From: an uncultured Alphaproteobacteria bacterium
Lineage (GTDB): Bacteria; Pseudomonadota; Alphaproteobacteria; Micavibrionales; Micavibrionaceae
NCBI GenBank assembly: GCA_946480475.1
Contig: CAMLJM010000002.1
Span: forward strand, 62,001 to 126,000
Length of the DNA stretch: 64,000 nucleotides
Direction of reading: 5' to 3'
Shown here: piece after piece, positions 1 through 11,000 of the stretch
How the letters are laid out: each line of letters starts with the position of its first letter
Position numbering within the stretch: the first letter of the stretch is position 1
Program-made: the position numbers and the translations under genes
Notes under the pieces: generated by a model
What the model was told of the DNA's origin: nothing
The model's input: only the letters and a program-made list of their open reading frames with translations
The model's database searches: none

Positions 1-157
1 ACAACCGACCCTTGCCAATAGGTCTTCAAAATTTGAAGAGACGCAGCAGGGGAACTCAGGGGCCACTAAAGGGTTTGTTTTTTAATTCGCTCTTTGGTAA
101 AAAAGGTATGTAGGGACACAGATTCTCCCTTTAGAATCAAAGAGAAGGAAGTTTTTG
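1..157. other. Left edge without a recognised gene
   Basis: I see no convincing coding region here. A perfect inverted repeat with 8-bp arms and a one-base centre (TCTTCAAA / TTTGAAGA) lies at 23-39 and could be an operator or part of a terminator of a gene outside the window. A purine-rich stretch just before 158 (AGAGAAGGAAG) is the ribosome binding site of the small lipoprotein gene that follows. Confidence 0.4.
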
Positions 158-283
158 ATGCGCAAAATTGTATTTTTGGTTATGGTAATCGGCGTTATGG
201 GCGGCCTGTCAGCCTGTTCCAATACCGTCGAAGGCATGGGCCGCGACATTGAAAACGCCGGGCAGTCTATACAGAACATGTAA
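158..283 (+). CDS. Entericidin A/B-family small lipoprotein
   Basis: A 41-residue lipoprotein precursor. The start ATG follows AGAGAAGGAAG at good spacing. A hydrophobic signal segment ends in the lipobox LSAC with the lipidated cysteine at residue 20. The mature peptide is only about 22 residues and contains the EcnA/B-type pattern NTVEGMGRDIENAG. Entericidins are small envelope lipoproteins, described in enterobacteria as a stress-linked toxin/antidote pair, but most alphaproteobacterial members have no known role. The gene is single here, so an antidote/toxin assignment is not supported. The next gene follows 37 bases later and may be cotranscribed. Confidence 0.85.
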   Translation: MRKIVFLVMVIGVMGGLSACSNTVEGMGRDIENAGQSIQNM

Positions 284-320
284 GGCAGGCCTATATCGTT
301 CCTTAAAAGGAGAAACGGGC

Positions 321-632
321 ATGACAAAGATTCTAAAAACCGTCCTGATGATCGCAGGCCTTGTGGCGCTTGCATATGCAGGCCCCTCTCAGGCGGCCGA
401 GGTAACTGGCTTCGGACCCTCTTTTACAAATAAGGCGCCCGCGGCCTTGGATGATGCGGTAAGCGACCCTTTAATCGCGCAGGACGATAATATCAGCGCC
501 GAAGGCTTGAATGAGATTGCACCTGCAGCCGGCGATCCCCATCCACAAACAACGGATTCACCGGATGATGTTTCCGTCAGCGATGAAGTTTCAGATTCTG
601 ATGCCATAATCGAAACGCTGGTTACTGAATAG
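321..632 (+). CDS. Small exported protein of unknown function
   Basis: 103 residues. ATG 321 is preceded by AAAAGGAGAAA and starts a typical signal peptide (TKILK positive end, hydrophobic core, cleavage likely after PSQAA). The reading frame is open further upstream, but without a ribosome binding site. The mature part is acidic, rich in Asp, Ser, Ala and Pro, low in complexity and has no cysteine. I recognise no domain. A terminator-like hairpin follows at 651. Confidence 0.6.
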   Translation: MTKILKTVLMIAGLVALAYAGPSQAAEVTGFGPSFTNKAPAALDDAVSDPLIAQDDNISAEGLNEIAPAAGDPHPQTTDSPDDVSVSDEVSDSDAIIETLVTE

Positions 633-650
633 CAAAAATGCAGATCAAAC

Positions 651-690
651 AAAAGGCGCTCCACTGAGCACCTTTTCTATTTTCTTTTCT
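651..690. terminator. Bidirectional terminator between the 321-632 gene and secB
   Basis: Arms AAAAGGCGCTC (651-661) and GAGCACCTTTT (666-676) pair over ten of eleven positions around a CACT loop. The hairpin is followed by a T-rich run on the + strand and has an A-rich flank for the opposite direction. It separates two convergent genes. Confidence 0.7.
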
Positions 691-1219
691 AGGCTGTTCC
701 GGCCACCTGTTGCTGGCTCTGGCGAATTTCTTCACCGAAACGCTGCATGTACAGCGCGCGGAAATCAACCGGCGTCAGCAGTAATGGCAACATACCGGCG
801 TTTTGTGTCAGGTTCGCAATAATCTGACGCACAAACGGGAAAGCGTAACGTGGGGCTTCGATATGCAGCAATGGATGGTGCTGCTCTTCCGGCACGCCAT
901 CAAGTGATACGAGAACGCTATAGAGGACTTCCGTTACAAAAGCGACGCTGTCATCACGGCGCGCCTGTACGCGAATACCGAGTTGTGCTTCATACATGAA
1001 CTTGTACTGCTTACTTTCCGCAGGCCTTGCCTCAATGGAAAAGTTGACATCCATGGTAGGGCGACCGCCCTTGGTTTCATAAATCAAGGCAGGCTGAGGG
1101 TTCTCAAATGAAATATCGCGCACGAACTGAGCATGAAAGATCATAGGCAGGGCTTTCAATGTCGCGGGATTCGCGACGGCTTCAGCATCTGTCATACCTT
1201 TTTCAATATCATCGCTCAT
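689..1219 (-). CDS. secB: Protein-export chaperone SecB
   Basis: 176 residues, close to the usual alphaproteobacterial SecB length. SecB is a cytosolic tetramer that keeps precursor proteins unfolded and hands them to SecA. Family features: the QFVRDISFENP strand near residues 31-41, the core ending in LLHIEAPRYAFPFVRQIIA, and PLLLTPVDFRALY near the C-terminal helix. The start ATG overlaps the last codons of fxsA by 11 bases, so the two are probably cotranscribed and coupled. Many precursors in this window (TpsA, TpsB, porin, the RCC1 operon) are possible clients. Confidence 0.96.
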   Translation of the reverse strand: MSDDIEKGMTDAEAVANPATLKALPMIFHAQFVRDISFENPQPALIYETKGGRPTMDVNFSIEARPAESKQYKFMYEAQLGIRVQARRDDSVAFVTEVLYSVLVSLDGVPEEQHHPLLHIEAPRYAFPFVRQIIANLTQNAGMLPLLLTPVDFRALYMQRFGEEIRQSQQQVAGTA

Positions 1220-1646
1220 TTTGTTCTATCCTTTCTATATCAATCCGGCGAAATTCGGCATCAATGATCTCTTCTTCCGCCGTGGTCATTTCGCGAAATC
1301 CTGTTCGTTTCAGCAAGATTTCGCGCAACCAGTTCCGCAGCATAGGCACCAGCAGCGCAAATGCAAGAATATCTGTAAAGAAGCCGGGCAGCACCAACAG
1401 AACACCTGCCAGCGCCAAACAAAAGCCGTCAAACATTTGCTGCAGGGGAACCTGGCCGCGACGCCCCACTTCCTGCATGGCCATCAGCGTGCTAACACCT
1501 TGATATCTAACAATAATAGATCCAGCTATCCCAGCCAGAATACAAAGCAGGATTGTATTCCATACACCGATGGCGCTACCTACTTGAATGAACAGCGCTA
1601 TCTCAATGACAGGCAACAATAAAATCAGCCAAAAAAAGATTGCCAT
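1209..1646 (-). CDS. fxsA: FxsA-family membrane protein
   Basis: 145 residues from the ATG at 1646. A GTG at 1703 would add 19 residues, but FxsA proteins usually begin as here with a short MAIFFW-type start that leads directly into the first membrane segment. Hydrophobic segments lie near residues 2-20, 25-47 and 68-100. FxsA is an inner-membrane protein; overproduction in E. coli relieves exclusion of phage T7 by F plasmids, and its normal role is unknown. It is the first gene before secB and overlaps it. It diverges from the Tim44-like gene at 1735. Confidence 0.85.
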   Translation of the reverse strand: MAIFFWLILLLPVIEIALFIQVGSAIGVWNTILLCILAGIAGSIIVRYQGVSTLMAMQEVGRRGQVPLQQMFDGFCLALAGVLLVLPGFFTDILAFALLVPMLRNWLREILLKRTGFREMTTAEEEIIDAEFRRIDIERIEQNER

Positions 1647-1734
1647 CAGTGCGTCTTGCCTCTTGTACGCCCGGGTAAGGGCTTTAAAATAAATGTGATA
1701 CACTATTTATATAGGTCATAGAGGATAATTCAAC

Positions 1735-2502
1735 GTGCCAGCAGATCTTTTGATATATGCACTTGTTGCCGCAGGACTGGTGTTCTGGCTACGCAGTATT
1801 CTGGGTACGCGTAATGGCAGCGAACGTGAAAGGCCAAATCCTTTCACTCCCGAGGCGCAAGAGGCACGTGAAGCGCAAAAGGCGCGCGAGCGCGCTGCCA
1901 AAGCAACCGGTGCCGCAACGCCGACGAGCGGTCCGGCGCCAGCTTTAGGCCTGGGCGCCAATCTTGAGCCGGGCATGCCCCCTGCCCTTGACCGCAATAT
2001 GTCTGTATTAGCCAGCGCGGAACCTGGACTGATGGAGATTGCACGCGCAGACCGCAGCTTTGATACGCTCAACTTCCTGCGTGGTGCGCAGGATGCGTTC
2101 GTTATGATTGTTGAAGCCTTTGCCCATGGCGACCGGGATACCCTCAAGCCTTTATTGGCGGAGCCTGTGTTCAAAGCTTTCGCGCAAGTTATAACCGAGC
2201 GCGAAACTACAGGCCAGAAAGCCAGCGTTGAGATTCATGCGATTAAGAAAGCTGAAATCATTGCAGCACGCCTGGAGCGTCGGGATGCTTTTGTCACTGT
2301 GCGTTTCACGGCCGAAGAAACCAACGTCTTGCGCGATAGCACTGATTTGATCCTGCATGGCAACCCCGAACGTGTGACAGAAACAATTGATGTGTGGACA
2401 TTTGTCCGTGATACAAGATCACGCGAGCCGGGCTGGCTGCTTATCGAAACAAATGATGAGGATGCGGCGCAGCAGGAACACAAAACTGTTCCGGATGCAT
2501 AA
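1735..2502 (+). CDS. Tim44-like domain protein
   Basis: 255 residues starting at GTG 1735, preceded by AGAGGATAA. An N-terminal membrane anchor (residues 4-20) is followed by a charged, proline-rich linker and a C-terminal Tim44/TIM-A domain from about residue 105: FLRGAQDAFVMIVEAFAHGDRDTLKPLL, then the mixed alpha/beta fold ending in EPGWLLIETNDED. Mitochondrial Tim44 recruits import motors; the bacterial relatives are membrane-bound and poorly characterised. It diverges from fxsA-secB, an arrangement common in alphaproteobacteria that hints at a link to export. mltA follows 56 bases later. Confidence 0.88.
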   Translation: MPADLLIYALVAAGLVFWLRSILGTRNGSERERPNPFTPEAQEAREAQKARERAAKATGAATPTSGPAPALGLGANLEPGMPPALDRNMSVLASAEPGLMEIARADRSFDTLNFLRGAQDAFVMIVEAFAHGDRDTLKPLLAEPVFKAFAQVITERETTGQKASVEIHAIKKAEIIAARLERRDAFVTVRFTAEETNVLRDSTDLILHGNPERVTETIDVWTFVRDTRSREPGWLLIETNDEDAAQQEHKTVPDA

Positions 2503-2558
2503 GTCCAGAATCCCTTACTGCCATTGAACTGATCGTCATTTCCGTGCACAATCGCTGC

Positions 2559-3734
2559 ATGAAAATCCGCACCCTTTTATTGGTTTCCTGTCTTGCTCTT
2601 TCGGCCTGTACGACGACAGCGCCCAGCGAGAAGACGTCCCCTTATGCCCCGGAAGAAACGCCGCTGACACTGAGAATGGTGAATTTCAGCGACCTACCGG
2701 GATGGGAACGCGACGACCTTTCGGGCGCGATCGAAGCGTTGGGGCGCTCCTGCGCCAAACTAAAAGGGCAAGATCAGAATAAGGATTTTGGCGATCCTGC
2801 ATGGGGCATTTCTGTCGGCAACTGGGCCCCGGCCTGCAGCAAGATAGAAAGCGGACAAGCGGCGGCTGATCCGCACGCCTTCTTCGAGTTTTTCTTTTTC
2901 CCTTATGAGGCCACGGCAGGCTCTTATAAGGAAGGCCTTTTTACAGGATATTACGAAGCCGCACTTAAAGGCTCCCGCACGCGCAGTGATACATACAACA
3001 CGCCTCTGTTGAAAAGGCCTGATGATCTGATCATGGTTGAGCTGGGTGAGTTCCGCGATACACTCAAAGGTCAGCGCATCGCTGGACGCGTTGTTAATGG
3101 CTCCCTCAAACCCTACGAAACAAGGGCCGATATCGAAGCTGGCAAGTTAAGCAATGCGGTACCGCTTGTTTATGTTGATGACCCTGTTGATGCCTTCTTC
3201 CTGCAGGTACAGGGTTCCGGCCGTGTGATGCTGGATGACGGCAGCGAAATGCGGGTTGGTTATGCAGCCCAAAATGGCCATGTCTATTATGCGATTGGCC
3301 GCGAACTGGTGAAACGTAACCTGATGGATAAGGATCAGGTGTCGATGCAATCTATCCGCGAGTGGCTTGATACCCATCCTGACCAGGCTGCTGAATTTAT
3401 GAATCTAAATCCCTCTTACGTCTTCTTTGAAGAACTTAGGGGGGAGGGTCCACTGGGCGCACAAAATGTTGCTTTAACACCGATGCGTTCGATGGCTGTG
3501 GACCATACAAAAGTGCCCTACAGCACGCCACTATGGCTTGATATTAAAGAACCTGTGCCGGGTGCTGTCGACTTGCAACGCCTTGTGATTGCCCAGGATA
3601 CGGGTGGCGCCATCAAAGGCCCGATTCGGGGTGATTTTTACTGGGGTTATGGACCTGAAGCCACACATAATGCCGGCCTCATGAAGGCACCGGGTCGTTA
3701 CTGGCTGTTACTGCCGCGTACCGGTCTTGACTAA
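2559..3734 (+). CDS. mltA: Membrane-bound lytic murein transglycosylase A
   Basis: 391 residues from ATG 2559, which opens a lipoprotein signal ending in lipobox LSAC. An in-frame ATG lies 15 bases upstream. MltA cleaves the MurNAc-GlcNAc bond of peptidoglycan with formation of a 1,6-anhydro end. The MltA domain contains LFTGYYEAAL and DAFFLQVQGSGRV. The C-terminal 3D domain (QDTGGAIKGPIRGDFYWG, about residues 345-362) carries the conserved aspartates, including the catalytic one. The product is expected on the inner face of the outer membrane. Confidence 0.95.
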   Translation: MKIRTLLLVSCLALSACTTTAPSEKTSPYAPEETPLTLRMVNFSDLPGWERDDLSGAIEALGRSCAKLKGQDQNKDFGDPAWGISVGNWAPACSKIESGQAAADPHAFFEFFFFPYEATAGSYKEGLFTGYYEAALKGSRTRSDTYNTPLLKRPDDLIMVELGEFRDTLKGQRIAGRVVNGSLKPYETRADIEAGKLSNAVPLVYVDDPVDAFFLQVQGSGRVMLDDGSEMRVGYAAQNGHVYYAIGRELVKRNLMDKDQVSMQSIREWLDTHPDQAAEFMNLNPSYVFFEELRGEGPLGAQNVALTPMRSMAVDHTKVPYSTPLWLDIKEPVPGAVDLQRLVIAQDTGGAIKGPIRGDFYWGYGPEATHNAGLMKAPGRYWLLLPRTGLD

Positions 3735-3760
3735 GAATTATAATTTAACAGGAGAGACGA

Positions 3761-4960
3761 ATGACAAAATTGAATCTAAAAGACTACGACGTTACCCCTG
3801 ATCGTGGCTTTCTGACACCCCATAATATGGACCATGTGAAACTACCCGCAGAGTTTGATCCCATCGTCAATGCGCGCCAAGCCATGTCGGGCTGGATCAC
3901 GTCAGGCCGTTGCCAGACCTTTATGAATCAACTGCCTGAAATCGACATGGATAAGCACCTGCCCAAACTGGACGATGCCCAAGTACGCATGTTAATGGTG
4001 CATTACTCTTTCATCGTACAGGCCTATGTCTGGGGCGAGACAGATGCCGCCAAGGTTCTGCCGCGTAATCTGGCAGTGCCTTACTGCAAATTATCAGAGC
4101 GCATCGGCCAGTTCCCGCTGCTACCCTATTCCTCTTATACGCTTGATAACTGGGGCAAGCTGGACCCTAAAGGGCCCATCACGCTTGATAATATTTACGT
4201 GATCCAGAATTTCTACGGCGGTGCCGATGAAAACTGGTTCATCATGGTGCACATTGAAATTGAAGCCAAGGCTGGTGCCGCATTAGCAGCCATTCCTGAT
4301 CTGCTTGAAGCTGTTGATGCCGAGGATCTTGCTAAAGTGATCGCTGGACTGAAGGCCATTCGTGCCGCTTGGGAGAAGATCAATCCTGTGTTTGATCGTA
4401 TGCCCGAGAAATGCGATCCGTATATTTATTATCACCGCGTTCGTCCCTATATTCACGGCTGGAAAGGTAACCCCGCCCTGCCCGACGGTCTGATTTATGA
4501 GGGCGTTGATAAGTATAAGGGGCAACCACAACCATTCCGAGGCCAGACAGGCTCACAAAGCTCAATCGTGCCAACCATGGACGCCCTGATGCAGATCACA
4601 CACGAAAATGACCCCCTGAAAGAGTTCCTGGACGAATTGCACCAATACCGCCCGCCACGTCATCGCAAACTGATTGAAGATGTCGGCGCGCGCAGCAAGC
4701 TGCGTGATTTTGTGAAGGCGCAAAACAACACCGAACTCACAGATCTTTACGATGACATCATCGATCACGTACAAAAATTCCGTACGCGCCATCTGGAATA
4801 CGCTGCCAATTACATCAATAAACAGGCACGCGATTCAGAAGGTAACCCCGTGGATATTGGTACGGGGGGTACGCCATTCATGAAATATCTGAAGAAACAT
4901 CGTGATGAAAGCCGCCATCATTTTCTTAATCCTGCCCGTGAGCAGAAGCTCGCGAGTTAG
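3761..4960 (+). CDS. Indoleamine 2,3-dioxygenase-family haem dioxygenase
   Basis: 399 residues, ATG preceded by GGAGAG. Members of this family open the indole ring of L-tryptophan with O2 to give N-formylkynurenine; some bacterial members act on related indoles. Signs: the RPYIHGW block near residue 226, FRGQTGSQSS near 264 (the family GGSAGQSS-type loop), the helix FRTRHLEYAANYI where H344 fits the proximal haem ligand, and the GTGGTPFM loop near the C-terminus. It is the longer IDO type, not the KynA/TDO type. No other kynurenine gene is visible nearby, so the physiological substrate is uncertain. A strong terminator follows. Confidence 0.85.
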   Translation: MTKLNLKDYDVTPDRGFLTPHNMDHVKLPAEFDPIVNARQAMSGWITSGRCQTFMNQLPEIDMDKHLPKLDDAQVRMLMVHYSFIVQAYVWGETDAAKVLPRNLAVPYCKLSERIGQFPLLPYSSYTLDNWGKLDPKGPITLDNIYVIQNFYGGADENWFIMVHIEIEAKAGAALAAIPDLLEAVDAEDLAKVIAGLKAIRAAWEKINPVFDRMPEKCDPYIYYHRVRPYIHGWKGNPALPDGLIYEGVDKYKGQPQPFRGQTGSQSSIVPTMDALMQITHENDPLKEFLDELHQYRPPRHRKLIEDVGARSKLRDFVKAQNNTELTDLYDDIIDHVQKFRTRHLEYAANYINKQARDSEGNPVDIGTGGTPFMKYLKKHRDESRHHFLNPAREQKLAS

Positions 4961-4980
4961 CAATAATTCCAGAATGTAAA

Positions 4981-5008
4981 AAACCCCGCTAAATAGCGGG
5001 GTTTTTCT
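4981..5008. terminator. Bidirectional intrinsic terminator
   Basis: AAACCCCGCT and AGCGGGGTTT form a perfect 10-bp stem with loop AAAT. T-runs follow on both strands, so it can end the dioxygenase transcript on + and the giant exoprotein transcript on -. Confidence 0.9.
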
Positions 5009-5026
5009 TATTCGTTCATTCAGCGA

Positions 5027-8000
5027 TTAGATACCTGTCTGGCAGGATGCTGCGCCTTCCAGTGCTGCGCTAGGATCGTTGTTATAACTCATACTTACGA
5101 TTGTGCCGCCAGAAGCCGCCGCCATCGCATCACCCCAGCAGGTGCTTTCGCCGAACTGTTGGTTTTGCTGTGTCTGCTGACCATCTGGCTGGCCGCCGCC
5201 TGCTGCAGGTTCCAGGTTAGCCAGCTGCTCGACCAGGCTGGAGAATTTCTGAGGCTTCGGAGGCGTGTTGCCACCAGCAGCAGGGGTAATGCTGTTGAGG
5301 AATGCGCCTAGATTACCAGAGAATCCCGGGATGATTGGCAGACCTGTAATTGTCAGACTTAAGGGGCCATTACCTGGTGTGAAGCCATTGATCGGACGAT
5401 AGGCGTCCTTATCATTGATACCTGGCACTTCGCCAAAGAAGAACAAGCCCAGAGAGTTCAGATCTGTGTAGTGGTAAATCTTGGCTTCAATCGCATCAAA
5501 CTGCGATTTTGTCAGGATACCGCCTTGGCTTGCCGGGCTGAAACCATCATATGTAGCATTTATGCCATCAATGATTGTTGGAGTACCGGGGTTGAACAAT
5601 GCGCCGTTCAGCAGCTCCACATAGTATTGTGACTGACCGCTAAAGTTGGTGGTGCCAATTGTATCACCCGCCAGGTTCAGATCCGCCGACACTTCACCGA
5701 ACTGAGGCATATCCATGTAGAAAGTTATGATTTGCTCTGGTCCGAAGCCCAGGAACTCGCCTTCAGGTCCGAATATCGGCGCGCCAGGCAGTGTGAATGT
5801 GAACGGGACTTGCGTATAACCCACGATACCGAACTGCGTTGCCGGATCAAACTGCAAGCCAACTTCGCCACCGATAATGGTGTTGGTTGCGCCTGTGAGA
5901 TCGATCAGACCACTTTCAAAACGGGCGCCGACTTTGTTATTCGTCAGGGTATTGCCCGTCAGAATTACGTCGCCGTTGTTGAAGCCGCTGGCCAGGAAGC
6001 CATTGGTGCCGCTGTTCAGAACACGGTTGATGTCGATTGTTGACATCGCCATGTTACGCACTTCGATACCATCATTGCCAGAGTCGACCACATCGTTGTT
6101 ACGGATCATTACCAGCTGAGATGACGGGCCTTCGAAGAGCTTCGGCATGAATTGTTCGCGGTCGCTGCTTTCTGCGCCTTCTACGACGATGCCGTCATCG
6201 TAAGCGTTGGTGACCGTGTTAGTATCTATCAATGCGGAAGCCACATTACGAACATCGATACCATCGCCGTTCAGCCCTTCAACGAGAGGCATGAACAGAA
6301 TCTCTCTACCCTCATCATTTCCATCTTCGTTGCCATCGCCTTCGTCATCGCCAGCGTTCATCTGGCCAGCATCGGTGATAACGTTGTTAGCAATAATCAG
6401 GCTATAGTAGTCACCGGACTCTTCACCCTCTCCCTCTTCGAGAAGAGCGAAGGTCGGCATAATGTAACCGTTGCCAATGTTATAGGCCGCGATGCCGTCA
6501 TCGCCTGTTGTCGTAACAAAGTTACGCAGGATACGGGCTTCGTCAGCATAACCAACTTCGATGCCGTCATCGCCAGCGTTTGTGACCACGTTGTCGTTAA
6601 CGTTTACGTAGTCAAAGCTGGTGACACGAATACCGTCATATGCGACATCTGTCACATTGTTGTTCAGAACATCAACAGCATAGCCATAGTCAGCCACGAT
6701 ACCGTTCCGGGCACCACTTACATTGTTACGGGCTTCGTCTGCACCGCCGATGGTTACAAATTCACCATCATAAACGTTGATGCCGTCAGAACCGATGCTA
6801 TTCGCATAATTCTGGCCAATCTGGTTGCCTGTGATTGTCAGGTAACCGTAAACGCCGTCAGCGGAGATGCCGTGTGTACCGGTTTGATCAATCGTGTTGC
6901 CATCAATTGTCAGGTTGTAACCGTCTTCGCCACGAACGCCTGACAGTCCTGTATCACGGATAACGTTATCCAGAACATTGCTGTTTGCTGTACCTGACAT
7001 CCATACGCCCACGCGGTCAACACCTGTAACCCTGTTGTTTTCAACGGTTATGTTGTTGCCGCCGGAAACGCGGATACCATCCCATTGTGCGTTGGTGATA
7101 ACGTTGCGGTCAGAACCTTCGCCACCTACAACAACATTGTTGCTGTTCTTGACGCTGATACCACTGCCCACAGCATTGCCTGTTGAACGGGTGTCATTGA
7201 TGCGGTTGCCCTTAATCCATGCACTATTGGAACGGTCAACCAGGATGCCATCGCCGTTGATGTTGCCATCAAGCATGCCGACCTTGTTATCCAGAACGCG
7301 GGCATGCGCGCTTGTTACAACGCTGATACCGTTCGCACCAGTATTGTTGATGCGGTTTTCTTCAATTTGCGCACCGGAAGAGTTTTCAACATAGATACCG
7401 ACTTTGCCGATATTGCCGCCGTTTTCACCGATCTTGTTGTTCAGAACATCAAGATCGGCCACGCCGACAGCGGAGATGCCGTTCGTGCCGGTGTTGTCGA
7501 TACGGTTGTTGAAAATATCAACATGATTGCTGCCTGAACCTTCGACACGAATACCGGATAGGCCTGTACCGTTCACGCGGTTGCCGTTGGCCACAGCATT
7601 GGTCTGGCTGTTCAGCCAGATGCCTGTTGAACCAACATCAGAGACATTGTTGCCCTTAATCTGATTGCTGTTGCCCCGGTCCAGACGGATACCGTCACGT
7701 GCAGCGCCTTCAACCTTGTTCTGAACCACTTTGGTACGGTCGCTATTATCCAGACGGATACCATCGTTGAAACCGGTGATGTGGTTGGCCTTCAGGCGTG
7801 TAACCAGCCAGCTGCCTTCGCCGCCGATTTCAGCATCATCGCTGCTGCCTTTCAGCTGGATGCCGCTGCCGCCGTTAGCGCCTTCACCCTGAACAATGCG
7901 GTTGCCCTGGATTTTCAGGCGCTGTGCATTATTGGCGACGATACCGTTCTTCACGTCTTCGATATTGTTACCGTCGAACAGGACCGTGCCGAGCAGCGCC

Positions 8001-11000
8001 ACATCCCAACCGCCGATGACAACATCATTGCTGCCATCGATATTAATACCGGTTGTGAAGTTGCTGATATCGTTACCCTTAACGTTTGCGTTATGGCTGC
8101 CGGAAACGATGTCGATACCGGTGACAGAATTACCTGTCAGGCTGTTATCGAGAACATCAGCATAGGTTGTACCGTAGAGTTTCACGCCGTAGTGCACGTT
8201 GCTGATTGTATTGTTTACGACATCGTTTTGTGCGCCGCCTGAAATGGATACGCCTGTATCAAAGCTGCCTATGCGATTGTCCTTGTCAATTGTTTTCCAG
8301 TAACCTTGCCACGGCCAGAAACCTGTTTTGACCCAAACGGTTTCATCATGATCACCAATATTCACATTCGCGCTGTTGGTAATCTTAACACCCGTCCCGC
8401 TGCTGGAGCCGCGGCCAACAATATCATTGTTATAAACGTCGAGGCCGTTTGCTGCATCAGCCACAATACCGTTCAGTGCTGTCGCAATGTCATTGTTAAT
8501 GACATCGGCATTTGTTGTATTCTTCACAACGATGCCAGCACCGCCAATATTGTTTGCGCCGCCAACTGCGCCTGTTTTATTTGTGTAACCAATGTAGTTA
8601 TTGGACACTGTCAGACCGGATACATGATCTGCGTTCACGCCGTTATTGCTAACGTTATGCAGGACGTTACCGGATACTGTGTTGGTGCCGCCATTCAGGT
8701 ACATCATCACGCCATGACCGCTGTTGGAGACAGTGTTGTCAGACACAGTAATGTTGGAACCCCAGTCCACGGCAATGCCGCCGTATGGCGCACCAATTGA
8801 CCATGTTGTGTTGTTTACAACATTGTTCTTGATGGTCAGGTTGGTTGCATTACCGGCATAGATTCCCACGCGGTTAATGCTGGAAACGTTATTGTTTTCA
8901 ACAACAACACCGTTACCGCCACTGATTTTAACACCATCCCAATCAGCGTTGGTGATGGTATTGCGCAATGCGCCTGCACCGCCCACCAGAGCGCCATTAC
9001 TGTTTTTCACGAAGATGCCGCTACCGACGTCGTTAGAGCCGGACGTTTCATCAATCGTGTTGCCTGTAATCGCCAGACGACCAACGTTATCCGCGCGTAC
9101 GCCGTCCCCCTTGATGTTATTCGCAGCGCCCAGCGTACCCACCAGGTTGTTGGTGATGTTGCTGCCGGACAGATCTGCACGGGTTGCCACGTTGACCACT
9201 TCGATACCATGGCTGCCTGTATTATCCACCATGTTCTGGTCGATGGTTGGGCCGCCCCAAACTTCGCCAGCGCCTGTGTTATCAGCGTGGATACCCGCGC
9301 CCACTGTGCCGTTTACAGTATTCAGTTGTACCAGCAGGCCTTGTGCGCCCGTGCTGTGGATACCAGCACCGCCTACGTTGGTTACGTCGTTGCCGATAAC
9401 CTTGGCGCTGTTGGTGTTATCCAGACGAATACCATGGCTGCCTGTTTCACTGATGTCGTTCAATGTCACAGTCAGACGATCATTGCTGCCGATCAGGTTC
9501 AGCCCGTAACCAGCCGTGCGTGTTACATCGTTGCCCTCAACCTTGGTTGTGCTTCCGCCATTGCCCCAAAGCAACAGAACGCCATCGCCACCGATATTGC
9601 TTACGGCACCTTTGGTGCCGAGGTTATCTGTGTAACCGATGAAATTGTTGGTAATAGCGTTGGTACCGTTTGCGAAGTCAGAACGGATTGCTGCGCCTGC
9701 AATGTTATAAATAACGTTGTTTTTCAGGTCATAGTTGCTGTTGCCTACCAGATAGATCGCGCTGCCGGCAAAGTTTCTATATGTGTTGCCGTCAATCACC
9801 AGACCATCAACACCGTTTGCGTATGTACCGTATGTCGCCACACCCAGACCATCGAACACGAACGGGTCAATGTTAACGCCGCTTGCGGTGACGGTAATCA
9901 GATTGCCAGCCGTACCCAGACCTGCATTCGTCACATCATAACGCAGCGTTGCGCCATCGAGTCCGTACAGTTTCAGGGATTTCCAGACCAGCAGGTTTTC
10001 TGTGTAGGTGCCTGCGTTTACGTTCACGGTGCCGTTTACAACAGACGCGTTGATTGCTTCCTGAATCAGGCCGGACTGTTGTGCGCCCGCATCGGTTACA
10101 TAGAGGTTATCCATGCTACCCTGATAGCCAGCGGTTGCCGGTTGTTGGTCAATACCGGAACCTTGATACGGGGATACATCAACCTTGTTCAGGCCGGTGA
10201 TTTTCGCCGCTACGCCCGCTTCGCTTGTTGTGCCCCACCAGTTGAAGGACGCATCAACAATGTTGTTTGTGGTGTTGACGATATTCTTGCCGTTCGCTTG
10301 GGAACCGTTAGCTTCAGCAAAGCTGTTGTCGTATACTTTTACGCCGCTCACCGTCACCAGCGAGTTATCAACGTAGATGCCGTTGGCTGAGCCATGGATC
10401 CAGTTATTCTCGATACGAACATTATTGCTGCCGTCGCGCAGACGGATGCCGTCTGCTGTGTTGCCGTTCAGGTCGTTTGCCTGGATCATCGCGCCACGGC
10501 TGGCGTCAGCGTAAATACCGATGCTGTTGCCGTTTACGGTGTTGTCGTAAACTTTGATGTTTTCGCTGCGCTTGAGGATAATACCTTTGTCACGGTTGTT
10601 GTTAGCCACATTACCGGAAACGGTTACAGCTCCCAGAACAGCAGGGTCCGTATCCTGAATGCGGATACCGTCTGTGTTGCCGGTTGTTGTGTTGTCAGAC
10701 ACGGTTACAGCGCCCAAGGCGTTCTTTACAAATATGCCGATACCTGTCTGCCAGCCGCTTGCGGAGCGGCCAGAATCTGTATCGCGGTTATTTGTTGTTA
10801 TGTTGTTCTGCACCAGTGTTGTGCCTGAAGCGCCATCAACAACGATACCGTTAATGAAGCCGGAAACATCGTTGCCGTCTTCTGCATCAGCACCACCAAT
10901 GGTCAGGCCATTGACGTTTTGCGTCCAGATACCAACGCCCTTGCCATTACCGGTCAGCGTGTTGTCAGCAATAACAGCATTGGTGCCGCGTACGCGCAGA

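Noticed and set aside
6100..10900. Regularly spaced repeats resembling a repeat array
   Set aside because: They are codons of the beta-helix turns with variable sequence, not identical direct repeats with unique spacers; there are no cas genes, so this is not CRISPR.
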